Source: Candidatus Obscuribacterales bacterium
Lineage (GTDB): Bacteria; Cyanobacteriota; Vampirovibrionia; Obscuribacterales; Obscuribacteraceae
NCBI GenBank assembly: GCA_020054205.1
Contig: JAGVLS010000021.1
Location: 1-64,000 of the forward strand
Direction of reading: 5' to 3'
DNA: 64,000 nucleotides
The notes beneath the pieces were generated by a model. That model ran no database searches. It had not been told where the DNA came from and was given only the letters and a program-made list of their open reading frames with translations. Positions 34,583-42,365 of the stretch are shown in pieces. The number at the start of each line of letters is the position of its first letter. Within the stretch, counting starts at the first letter, position 1. The position numbers and the translations under genes were made by a program.

Positions 34583-36537
34583 TGCACTACTCCCACTGCA
34601 ATCAAGAAAACAACTGATAAGAGTAAATAAAGCAAGTAAAAATGAATACTGCCAGCTTGCAATCGAGCCATGTGCCTACTTAACCATTGCACAGTGCTTA
34701 CTATTGGCCCATATATTTTCAATTCCAGTAATGACCTTGTAACGGCTTCTGCCTTAATGTGCTCGGGAAAATGCCTTCTATCTTTGCCACTAATTTTAGC
34801 GTTTAAATTATATTGCAATATTGGACTGAGTAAAGAAGCTATTGGCTGTATAAAGCTTTCAGCAGTTGTCTGCATATGAGCAGTTAGTCTTCCATAGCCA
34901 CAATCCCAGGTGGAATACTTTTTTATTGATTGTTTGTTCTGCAAGAATAAAAGATAAATCAATATTGAAAACAATATAAGTATTATGCCAATGTGCAACA
35001 TTGGAAGTTGTATTTGGGATAAGAGAGAACATTTGCCTGGCGCTAGTAAAGCTAACAAATTAGCTATCTGAGCGCTGTCCAAACCAACAACTAAACAACC
35101 TAGCGCAAGAAGCAGCTGAGAAACAATCATCCAGTTTGTACATTCGCTAGCAGATTTGGCACTATGAGAACGCGCCTTTCCAAGGAAACAAATGCCTACT
35201 GCTTTGGTAAAACAAGCTATTGCCAATCCTCCCACCACCGACAAAACACCAGTAATTGCAAGGGCTATACTAATATGAACAACATTCTTCGAGCTTATAG
35301 TAATTTGAAATAAGCTCTGATAGACAAGCCACTTACTTATAAAACCATTTAGCGGCGGAAGCGCACTAATAGCTAAACCACCTATAAAGAAACATGCCAT
35401 TGTCCAAGGCATTGCCCGGGACAAGCCACCAAGTTGACTTAATTCGCGGGTATGAACTTTTGCATCAATAGCGCCAGCACCAAGAAATAAAAGGGATTTA
35501 AATAAAGCATGATTACAGCAATGAAATAACGCTGCTATCAAAGCAATGTTTGCCACATTATCTAGAGCAAAACACTTTCCATAAATGGAAAGCCCGATAG
35601 ACAGGGCTATAAGCCCAACATTCTCTACACTGGAATATGCAAGAAGTCGCTTCAAATCATGCTGGACAAGAGCAAACAAAACACCCCAAACTGCTGAAAC
35701 AATTCCTAAAACTATAAGGCACGTACATATAATTGATGAACAATGATTTTGATAAACAAATAATCGAATTAATCCATAAAGAGGTATTTTGATCATTACA
35801 CTGCTCATTAACGCTGAAATTGGTGCTGGTGCAGTTGGATGTGCATAAGGAAGCCAAATGTGAAATGGCCACAGTCCAGCTTTAATTGCAAAACCAATTA
35901 AAATCAATAAAGACATTCCCATACTTTCAAATCCGCCCAGCTGCCAATCTGCAAATGACCAACTACCAAATGTATAATAAGCCCATATAAACCCAGCCGC
36001 TAAAAAGGCCGTTGCTATACGCGTTGCTCCCAAATAAATTATTGTTGCTCTCTGAGCTTTGTTGCTTGCAATATCAATAGCAACAAGTCCACCAGAGCTA
36101 AGGGACATAATCTCCCAAAACAAAAGAAACGTAAGTGCATTACTTGAAACTAGTACTGCACCCATTGAAAAAACAAAAAGAAAAAGCAGTAACCAGTAGA
36201 AGGTTAAACTAATCCGTCCTTGTAAATGCTTAAGATAACCAGGTGAAAATATTGCCACTACACTAGTGACTACAAAAAGAATTCCTAGAAAAAGACTTGA
36301 TAGTCGATCTGTTTTTATTGCTAAAGGAGCTACACCTAAATAAATTGGACTGGGAGCAGTCCAATCAAAACTGCATGACCACGAATTTATTGCCAACCAA
36401 ATTCCAATACTGCTTAATATGAATAGAAGAGAAGAAATTATCTTCCCATTTAAATACTCTCTTAATAGCAGTATCACTAACATACTAAAAAGAAAAACAG
36501 AACTGAGTGCACACAACAATAATGCACTTAAGTGCAT
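34579..36537 (-). CDS. HyfB-like antiporter-type membrane subunit (NuoL/ND5 family)
   Basis: This is a 652-residue polytopic protein and the first gene of the six-gene Ehr-like operon. The channel block IGFAIKAGLWPFHIWLPYAH precedes PTAPAPISALMSSVMIKIPL. KRLLAYSSVENVGLIALSIG and ISALPPLNGFISKWLVYQSL also fit HyfB/HycC. The C-terminal region (KKYSTWDCGYGRLTAHMQTT) is the conserved WDCGY tail of HyfB proteins. The ATG lies within a perfect 16-bp palindrome, and AGAGGG precedes it. A divergent ArsR-family gene lies beyond the promoter region. Confidence 0.9.
   Translation of the reverse strand: MHLSALLLCALSSVFLFSMLVILLLREYLNGKIISSLLFILSSIGIWLAINSWSCSFDWTAPSPIYLGVAPLAIKTDRLSSLFLGILFVVTSVVAIFSPGYLKHLQGRISLTFYWLLLFLFVFSMGAVLVSSNALTFLLFWEIMSLSSGGLVAIDIASNKAQRATIIYLGATRIATAFLAAGFIWAYYTFGSWSFADWQLGGFESMGMSLLILIGFAIKAGLWPFHIWLPYAHPTAPAPISALMSSVMIKIPLYGLIRLFVYQNHCSSIICTCLIVLGIVSAVWGVLFALVQHDLKRLLAYSSVENVGLIALSIGLSIYGKCFALDNVANIALIAALFHCCNHALFKSLLFLGAGAIDAKVHTRELSQLGGLSRAMPWTMACFFIGGLAISALPPLNGFISKWLVYQSLFQITISSKNVVHISIALAITGVLSVVGGLAIACFTKAVGICFLGKARSHSAKSASECTNWMIVSQLLLALGCLVVGLDSAQIANLLALLAPGKCSLLSQIQLPMLHIGIILILFSILIYLLFLQNKQSIKKYSTWDCGYGRLTAHMQTTAESFIQPIASLLSPILQYNLNAKISGKDRRHFPEHIKAEAVTRSLLELKIYGPIVSTVQWLSRHMARLQAGSIHFYLLYLLLSVVFLIAVGVVQ
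36522..36537. promoter_or_regulatory. Perfect 16-bp palindrome over the start codon of the first Ehr-like gene
   Basis: ATGCACTTAAGTGCAT reads the same on both strands and includes the start codon. It lies about 40 nt downstream of the predicted transcription start, a position suited to a repressor site or to an RNA structure hiding the start. ArsR binding is inference from the divergent regulator. Confidence 0.35.
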
Positions 36538-36567
36538 GACTTAGCTTACCCTCTATTTTACTATTTG

Positions 36568-36614
36568 CATACTTTCGCAATTTCGATCATACTGCAATTG
36601 GCATACTCAAACAA
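36568..36614 (-). promoter_or_regulatory. Promoter of the Ehr-like operon with three AGTATG repeats
   Basis: On the minus strand TTGTTT (36614-36609), a 17-nt spacer and TATGAT (36591-36586) form a good sigma70-type promoter. Three copies of AGTATG (plus-strand CATACT at 36568, 36588 and 36602) lie in the spacer, across the -10 and just after the start. They are candidate operator half-sites for the divergent ArsR-family protein. A TTGGCA on the plus strand (36598) could be the -35 of the regulator gene. Confidence 0.45.
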
Positions 36615-36663
36615 CTCTTTGTTAAACTTTTCTACCAACTGTCCACATAAGGGATACCATCTC

Positions 36664-36981
36664 TTGACTAACAAACTTGTCCACTTCAAAGCAGAATTTT
36701 TCAAAGCTCTTGCCAACCCGCTCAGAATTCGCATTCTTGATGAGTTGAGAGAGCGTGAATTAACTGTCTCAGAAATACGAGAGCGTTTGGGTGTCGAATT
36801 TCCCCATATTTCTCAACAGCTTATGGTACTTAAGTCAAAAAACTTGGTTGTTCCTCGAAAACAAGGTAATAACACTTTCTACTCTTGTAGCGATCCAACC
36901 ATTTTTGAATTACTGGATATAACAAAAAAAATCTTTAACAATCATTTAGTGGATGTACAAACCACTCTACAAGAGCTATAA
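36664..36981 (+). CDS. ArsR-family transcriptional regulator, divergent to the Ehr-like operon
   Basis: From the TTG at 36664 (AAGGG 10 nt upstream) this encodes 105 residues, the normal ArsR length; an upstream GTG at 36532 would add 44 unrelated residues. The winged helix-turn-helix shows FFKALANPLRIRILDELRER, then LTVSEIRERLGVEFPHISQQ and the wing VVPRKQGNNTFYSCSD. The ELCVCDL metal site is absent, so the signal is probably not a heavy metal. In Mycobacterium tuberculosis the ArsR-type gene Rv0081 likewise adjoins a formate-hydrogenlyase-like set (Rv0082-Rv0087), which supports control of the neighbouring operon. Confidence 0.8.
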   Translation: MTNKLVHFKAEFFKALANPLRIRILDELRERELTVSEIRERLGVEFPHISQQLMVLKSKNLVVPRKQGNNTFYSCSDPTIFELLDITKKIFNNHLVDVQTTLQEL

Positions 36982-36994
36982 ATCGCGTTAAAAG

Positions 36995-37270
36995 TTATTG
37001 TTCAATTAATTCGCTTTGGTCAGCATATAATTCAATCTCAGTCGAGCCATTAGCAGATTTTTTCAATACTTCAATTTTTGCTTCAGCTAATTTCAAAAAT
37101 TTTTCACAGATTTGCGATAGCTTCACGCCTCTATCAAATAACTCTAACGCCTCATCTAATTTTATTTCGCCCTGTAGTTGAACAACTACTTGCTCCAATT
37201 CAGCAATAGCTTCTTCAAAATTACTTACTTTATCTTCTTGATTTAAAATTTTTGTGCTTGCCTTTGGCAT
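36995..37270 (-). CDS. xseB: Exodeoxyribonuclease VII small subunit
   Basis: From the ATG at 37270 (AGAGG 8 nt upstream) this encodes 91 residues. The core FEEAIAELEQVVVQLQGEIK followed by LDEALELFDRGVKL is the XseB signature, a two-helix coiled coil. XseB binds several copies per XseA to form ExoVII, which degrades single-stranded DNA. A TTG at 37294 overlapping xseA is a less likely start. It converges with the ArsR-family gene, with 13 nt between the stops. Confidence 0.9.
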   Translation of the reverse strand: MPKASTKILNQEDKVSNFEEAIAELEQVVVQLQGEIKLDEALELFDRGVKLSQICEKFLKLAEAKIEVLKKSANGSTEIELYADQSELIEQ

Positions 37271-37287
37271 ATTAATATCCTCTTTTG

Positions 37288-38523
37288 CTACCAATTATCT
37301 TCACATGATTCTACTTTTAATTTCAATTTACCCTTATATAACAATGCTTCCACAGTATCATTTGGTTTTACAGTTTTCATATCAGAAATTACTTTTCCAT
37401 TTGTATCTTTTAAAACTGCAAATCCTCTCTTTAGTATTTCCAACGGTCCAAGTACATTTAGTTTTTCATGTTGTTTATGCCAATTATGCTTATAGTTATC
37501 TAGTAAATGAGTGACTTGGGCAATCATTTCTTCTTTTGTACTTTTAAGCTTGTATTTTAATTTTTCTAGACGCTCTTGTTGTTGAAGCAAAGCACTATAC
37601 GGGCTGAGTTGTTCTAATAAATGTCTTGCTTGCGCTAAACGTGTTTCCATAGAAGAACACATAATGCGATTGAGATTTGTCCATTTATCAATCAAATCAT
37701 TAATACCATGCGCAACAAGCTCAGCTGCAGCTGTTGGCGTCGGTGCTCGCAAATCAGCTACCAAATCACATATAGTAATATCAGTTTCATGCCCTACTCC
37801 CGATATTACTGGAACTCGACAAAAAGCCACTGCTCTTGCGACAATTTCAGTGTTAAATGACCATAAATCTTCAATAGAGCCACCACCTCTTACTACCAGG
37901 ACAACATCAATATCATCAATTGTCTGGATATTTTGCAGTGCTTGAGCTATTTCTTGTGCGCTGCCTTCTCCTTGTACTTTTGTAGGCGCAATGACAATAT
38001 TGACGTGGCGATTTCGTCTGCGTAAAGCACTTAAAACATCTCTCAAGGCCGCCCCAGCTAAACTAGTAACAACACCTACTTTGCGTGGCATGATTGGAAT
38101 TGAGCGTTTGCGCTCAAGGGCTAATAAGCCTTCCAATTCTAGTTTTTCACGTAATTGCTCAAAAGCAAGTTGCCATTCACCAATGCCTACTGGTTGAATT
38201 TGCGAAGTTATTAATTGATAGCCACCCTTGGGAGGATAGACACTTAACTTGCCATACAAAACAACCATTAAGCCATCTTGTAAATCAAATTTGATTGATG
38301 CATTGGTATTTTTAAAGCAAACACATGGCAATGTCGCATCTTTATCTTTTAATGAAAAATACCAATGCCCAGAAGGATAAACCTTGGCATTACTAATTTC
38401 ACCCACTACTGCCACTTGATCAAATGTATCTTCAAGCAAAAATCGAATTTGCCCGGTTAGTTCAGAAACCGTAAGCACAGGATGAGGTTGACTACTGAGG
38501 CTATACATTTTAATTGAATCCAT
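37288..38523 (-). CDS. xseA: Exodeoxyribonuclease VII large subunit
   Basis: This is a 411-residue XseA of normal length. The N-terminal OB fold includes VAVVGEISNAKVYPSGHWYF. The catalytic domain has GVVTSLAGAALRDVLSALRR and VVRGGGSIEDLWSFN, then ISGVGHETDITICDLVADLR. A coiled-coil region (residues 270-370) and the RGFAVLKDTNGKVI tail follow. The xseB gene starts 17 nt downstream, giving the usual xseAB pair. Confidence 0.93.
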   Translation of the reverse strand: MDSIKMYSLSSQPHPVLTVSELTGQIRFLLEDTFDQVAVVGEISNAKVYPSGHWYFSLKDKDATLPCVCFKNTNASIKFDLQDGLMVVLYGKLSVYPPKGGYQLITSQIQPVGIGEWQLAFEQLREKLELEGLLALERKRSIPIMPRKVGVVTSLAGAALRDVLSALRRRNRHVNIVIAPTKVQGEGSAQEIAQALQNIQTIDDIDVVLVVRGGGSIEDLWSFNTEIVARAVAFCRVPVISGVGHETDITICDLVADLRAPTPTAAAELVAHGINDLIDKWTNLNRIMCSSMETRLAQARHLLEQLSPYSALLQQQERLEKLKYKLKSTKEEMIAQVTHLLDNYKHNWHKQHEKLNVLGPLEILKRGFAVLKDTNGKVISDMKTVKPNDTVEALLYKGKLKLKVESCEDNW

Positions 38524-38806
38524 TTATATATCGTCTAGATAGAATAACGTAATCAATAACCAAATAGTTCATTCCATTTATATCGAAGACAAAACTGTTC
38601 ATATATACATTTTTCCTTGAAAGTTAAAATTTTTGCCGGCCATTTATATTTTTACTACTCCAAACCCAGTAGCCATGCTGCTTTTGAAAGAAATATACAC
38701 AACAGATATCTTCAAACCCTGATGTCAAGCCAGTTTCATTAGTTTCAGACCGGGAAAACATCAATTGGTGGAACTTTTCGGGTTTAGACATGTCAGATGA
38801 ATTTAA

Positions 38807-38857
38807 TTGACGAATGGTTATAGCATACTATATATTAGTATGACATACAAAAGTATG
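38807..38857 (+). promoter_or_regulatory. Promoter overlapped by two tandem palindromes
   Basis: TTGACG (38807-38812), 18-nt spacer, TATATT (38831-38836). The -10 lies inside a 19-nt perfect palindrome with 7-bp arms, CATACTA-N5-TAGTATG (38824-38842). One base further is CATAC-N4-GTATG (38844-38857). Such placement is typical for repressor operators. The 360-nt gap 38524-38883 otherwise shows nothing I recognise. Confidence 0.5.
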
Positions 38858-38883
38858 GTAATAATAGAAAGGGGGACGTCCCT

Positions 38884-39684
38884 ATGGATAGAACTTTGTT
38901 TAGTCCAGCGATGATTGAAACATTCCTAAGTTGCAAGAAAGCCTTTGATTCAGCATTTGTGAGGGATACTGAAAATCCCAAATTGGCTAACGCACATTAT
39001 TTGTGCAAAAAGTTTTTATTAAAAGCAATTGCTGAAATTAATCGCGGCAAAATTACAACAGTTGCCCAAATGCAAAAATATATTGGACAAAATTGGCCCG
39101 GCGATAAATTTGGACCAGATAATAATGAAAAAGTCCAAGAAAAACATATTGAGTCATTCCGTTTTATTTATCGTGCCCTTACCAATTATGTTTCTAAGCC
39201 ATACAAACCCAAAGATGGTCAAATTATTGGTGTTAATTTAAAAGTAAGAGCTAGGGTTCCTCACACCAAGATTTATCTAGAAGATACATTTGATGCTATT
39301 GCCTGGCATAAAGAAAGCAAACAATTGGAATTCATTGATTATCATATTAATCCATTGAAGCCATTTGATTTAGCTTGGCCTAAAGCATCCTTTTTAGTTA
39401 AACATTTTCTGGCAGAACGTTTGCACTCACGCTTTCCATTCCAAAAATTGTTATTTACTTTTGTACAAGTTCAATCTGAATCTGTTACACCAAATTTCGT
39501 TGAGCTTGATAAAAACATTGTTCAATTACATTGGGCAGATTTACTTAAGACCATCAATGAAATGAAAGCTTCCCAAAATATTTCATATGAATGCAAACCA
39601 TCCTGCAAGCTTTGCCAATTGTTAGACAATAGCGCAGTAAATGAAACACAAGAGGCAAATCATCCATTAAGCCGCAGCGCTTAA
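38884..39684 (+). CDS. PD-(D/E)XK-nuclease-like protein with probable Fe-S cysteines (Cas4/AddB-like fold)
   Basis: This protein has 266 residues. It starts FSPAMIETFLSCKKAFDSAF, matching the S-x-L-x-C-P-x-x-F opening of PDDEXK_1 nucleases with Cys17. It ends in ECKPSCKLCQLL (Cys237, 241, 244), together the four-cysteine Fe-S pattern of Cas4, AddB and Exo5 proteins. The core region TFDAIAWHKESKQLEFIDYH has Asp137 and Asp152, but the Lys expected at residue 154 is His, so activity is uncertain. No helicase or Cas gene is adjacent. GGGGGA lies before the ATG inside a GGGACGTCCC palindrome. Confidence 0.6.
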   Translation: MDRTLFSPAMIETFLSCKKAFDSAFVRDTENPKLANAHYLCKKFLLKAIAEINRGKITTVAQMQKYIGQNWPGDKFGPDNNEKVQEKHIESFRFIYRALTNYVSKPYKPKDGQIIGVNLKVRARVPHTKIYLEDTFDAIAWHKESKQLEFIDYHINPLKPFDLAWPKASFLVKHFLAERLHSRFPFQKLLFTFVQVQSESVTPNFVELDKNIVQLHWADLLKTINEMKASQNISYECKPSCKLCQLLDNSAVNETQEANHPLSRSA

Positions 39685-39760
39685 TGTCAACAGGTTGTAC
39701 AGGAAGTAGTCATTTAGATATAATTTTTATTCCTTCCTCAAAATCATCAAGGAGTAAAAA

Positions 39761-40201
39761 ATGGACAAGAAAAAAGTATTGGATGCTTTAAATCTTGATC
39801 TAGAGCATGAGATGTCTGCAATGGTTCGTTATTTGCACCATTCATTCATCGTTACCGGTCCAACCAGAGGACCTCTGGTAAGCATGTTTAGAAGACAAGC
39901 TGAAGACTCTATGCAGCATGCCATTAAACTTGGTGAAAAAGTTTGCGCATTAGGTGGTCATCCATCTGTCAAAATTCAAGAAATTTATGAGCCTGGCGAA
40001 CAATCAATAGAAGAAATGTTGGCAGAAGATTTAGAAATGGAAAAGAAACATCTAAATTTATACGAACAACAATTAAGTCTTGTGCAAGGCAGCACAGCTC
40101 TTAAATTAATGCTTGAACAAATTCTAGTTGAAGAAACAGCACACGTTGAAGAATTAGAAATGTATTTACGTACAGATAGAAAAACGGCTGTCAAAGTCTA
40201 A
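39761..40201 (+). CDS. Ferritin-like/bacterioferritin-like diiron protein
   Basis: This is a 146-residue four-helix protein. Helix A has LEHEMSAMVRYLHHS (Glu17) and helix B AEDSMQHAIKLGEKVCALGG followed by HP, very like bacterioferritin. Helix C has AEDLEMEKKH and helix D VEETAHVEELE with the ExxH pair. In helix B the usual ExxH reads SMQH, so one bridging Glu may be absent or replaced by Glu48. No haem-ligand Met is obvious. It lies 4 nt before hutI but shares no clear pathway with it. Confidence 0.7.
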   Translation: MDKKKVLDALNLDLEHEMSAMVRYLHHSFIVTGPTRGPLVSMFRRQAEDSMQHAIKLGEKVCALGGHPSVKIQEIYEPGEQSIEEMLAEDLEMEKKHLNLYEQQLSLVQGSTALKLMLEQILVEETAHVEELEMYLRTDRKTAVKV

Positions 40202-40205
40202 TTCA

Positions 40206-41507
40206 ATGGCTGTTGATCTTTTAGTTCATCCAATTGGAGAACTGGCTAGTCCATATTCAAAAAAATTACCGGCGCATGGAGATCAAATGTCTCAAATTAT
40301 GCGCATCAAAAATGGAGCACTAGCTGTAAAAGATGGTGTGATTGTCGCCTGCGGACAAGCAGACGAAGTATTGAGTGAAATTGATACAAATACATCAACA
40401 AAAATTATTGATGCAACAGATAAATTAATAACTCCTGGTTTTGTAGATCCACATACACATCTAGTTTTTGCTGGCAATCGTGCCAACGAATTCGCCATGC
40501 GTTGCCAAGGTAAAACATATGAGCAAATTGCTAAAGCTGGCGGCGGCATAGTTGCCAGTATGAATGCTACTCGCAAGAGCAATTTATCCGAACTTATTGA
40601 ATTGGCAATGATTCGCCTAACTAATATGCTCAAATTTGGCACAACAACGGCAGAAATAAAAACTGGTTATGGGCTCGATAAAGAATCCGAAATTAATATG
40701 CTCAATACCATTGTTCAATTGAGCAGAATGCAACCGCTAGAATTGATTCCCACATTTATGCCGGCCCACGCATTTCCGCCGGGAGTGGAACAAGAAGCAT
40801 ACATAAATGAAATAGTCTCAGATATGTTGCCTTTAGCAAGAAAAACAATCGATAAAATGGATTCTAATAACAAAAACAAAATGCCATTTTTCACAGATGT
40901 ATTTTGTGATCAGGGTTATTTTTCAGTTTCACAAACTCGCAATATTTTAGAAGCAGCAATGAAATTAGGATTTGGATTGAAAATTCATTCAGATGAGTTT
41001 GTAAATCTTGGTGCTACCAAACTAGGAATTGAATTACAAGCAGCTAGCATTGATCACTTACTAAATATAAGTGATGATGAAATAGACTCACTTGCCAAAT
41101 CTAATACAGTTGGCGTTTTGTTGCCTGGCACATCTTTTTTTCTCAACTTAAATGCTCATGCACCAGCAAGAAAAATGATTGATAAAGGAGCAGCAATTGC
41201 TTTAGGTTCTGATTTCAATCCTGGTTCATGCCATATTTATTCACTACAATTTATTTTCGGGCTTGCTTGTTTATATTTGAAAATGACAACCGAGGAAGTG
41301 CTTACTGCTCTTACAGTTAATGCTGCATACGCAATTGGGGTCGGCGACAGAATTGGACAGTTAATGCCTAACTATCAAGCTGACTTTCTAATTTTCAATC
41401 TTCGGTCTTTAGAAGAAATTCCATATAATTTAGCCGCCAATTCCGTTTATCAGACTTATAAAAGAGGTCAATTGGTATATGATTCATTTTCAGTGCACCA
41501 CCAATGA
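40206..41507 (+). CDS. hutI: Imidazolonepropionase
   Basis: This 433-residue amidohydrolase shows the HutI blocks VDPHTHLVFAGNRANEFAMR, GGGIVASMNATRKS, IKTGYGLDKESEINML, HSDEFVNLGATKLGIELQAA, and GSDFNPGSC. The His-x-His and later His/Asp metal ligands are present. It converts 4-imidazolone-5-propionate to N-formimino-glutamate in histidine degradation. hutH, hutU and hutG/F are not in this window. No Shine-Dalgarno is visible before the ATG, only 4 nt after the ferritin-like gene. Confidence 0.9.
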   Translation: MAVDLLVHPIGELASPYSKKLPAHGDQMSQIMRIKNGALAVKDGVIVACGQADEVLSEIDTNTSTKIIDATDKLITPGFVDPHTHLVFAGNRANEFAMRCQGKTYEQIAKAGGGIVASMNATRKSNLSELIELAMIRLTNMLKFGTTTAEIKTGYGLDKESEINMLNTIVQLSRMQPLELIPTFMPAHAFPPGVEQEAYINEIVSDMLPLARKTIDKMDSNNKNKMPFFTDVFCDQGYFSVSQTRNILEAAMKLGFGLKIHSDEFVNLGATKLGIELQAASIDHLLNISDDEIDSLAKSNTVGVLLPGTSFFLNLNAHAPARKMIDKGAAIALGSDFNPGSCHIYSLQFIFGLACLYLKMTTEEVLTALTVNAAYAIGVGDRIGQLMPNYQADFLIFNLRSLEEIPYNLAANSVYQTYKRGQLVYDSFSVHHQ

Positions 41508-41644
41508 TGCCCAGCTTGTAGCACTACTAAGATTATTTTCGAACATGAACTAGATATCTCACATGGTCATATAATTTTCGTGCTGTATATTTTCTTGTTT
41601 AGAACAAAGAAAATGAAATTGTCAAAAAAAACTACTGATACCAG

Positions 41645-41695
41645 TTGTTTATTTTTAAACATTAGATATAATCTTTAATACGCCACCACTGGTGG
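41645..41695 (+). promoter_or_regulatory. Promoter and short leader hairpin
   Basis: TTGTTT (41645-41650), 16-nt spacer, perfect TATAAT (41667-41672). The RNA would start about 41680 and at once form CCACC-ACT-GGTGG (41683-41695). The coding sequence starts at 41750 with GAGGA-type bases upstream. Confidence 0.45.
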
Positions 41696-41749
41696 GGGCC
41701 TTTTCTGGGAAAGATAATCCCAATTGCATTTTATATGAGGACCGTTTGT

Positions 41750-42175
41750 ATGGCTGAAGCGAAGCGGAAGAAACAAGATGTTGACCGCAATCTAAATGAT
41801 AATGTGGGCTTGGAAGGATTTGATACTTTTTTCGAAGGTGAGCAAAAAACAGCTGACACCGGCAGTGCCACCAATACTGGTGAAAAAATAATTGCTACTC
41901 AAATTGATAGATTAGTGAATAAATTTGATGAGCTAATAACATTTAGCGTAGACCAGCGTATCGAAACAGCTAAAATTGCCAATCAACTTATTGAAAACCA
42001 GCGCCAACTCGTGGCAACCCAACAAATATTGATTCGCCTCATGGAAAGATCAATTGAATTGACAAGACATATAGCTGCTATTGAAGAAAAATTGCCAGCT
42101 ATATTTGAGTTGCCAACAATGGTCGATAATCTGAGAATGAGATTGGCTCAATTAGAAGGCATTGAAATAGACTAG
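41750..42175 (+). CDS. Small soluble coiled-coil protein of unknown function
   Basis: From the ATG at 41750 this encodes 141 residues. A polar, charged N-terminus (MAEAKRKKQDVDRNLND) and Gly/Thr-rich linker precede a long amphipathic helix (about residues 45-135). That helix has heptad-like spacing, including VDQRIETAKIANQLIENQRQ and RMRLAQLEGIEID. There is no signal peptide or transmembrane segment. An in-frame ATG 15 nt upstream gives MRTVC but is farther from a ribosome site. It has its own promoter. The function is unknown; oligomerisation is likely. Confidence 0.6.
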   Translation: MAEAKRKKQDVDRNLNDNVGLEGFDTFFEGEQKTADTGSATNTGEKIIATQIDRLVNKFDELITFSVDQRIETAKIANQLIENQRQLVATQQILIRLMERSIELTRHIAAIEEKLPAIFELPTMVDNLRMRLAQLEGIEID

Positions 42176-42365
42176 ATTTTATTAGCACCCTTTAATTATC
42201 AAGATCAGGCAATATTATCTCTACCTAAATTATTAGGGGACTTATCCCACTAAGATCAGGACTTATTATCTTTATTAGTCTAGGATGTAAATAAGATAAT
42301 AACGAGATCTAGTCAAGCGGTTTTATAGTTATTCTAGTGCTGGCAATTGGGATCCATAAAAACAA

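Noticed and set aside
29299-36537. Functional group 4 [NiFe] hydrogenase or formate hydrogenlyase
   Set aside because: Both CxxC Ni-ligand motifs are missing from the large subunit and no maturation gene is nearby.
36532-36663. Upstream GTG start for the ArsR-family gene
   Set aside because: It overlaps the divergent first gene of the operon, adds 44 unrelated residues and covers the promoter; the TTG at 36664 has a ribosome site and gives normal length.
38884-39684. Cas4 of a CRISPR system
   Set aside because: No repeat-spacer array and no other cas gene in the window; only the fold and cysteines are similar.
42176-42365. AAGATCAGG direct repeats as an iteron-like origin
   Set aside because: Only two copies, no AT-rich unwinding element or replication gene nearby.
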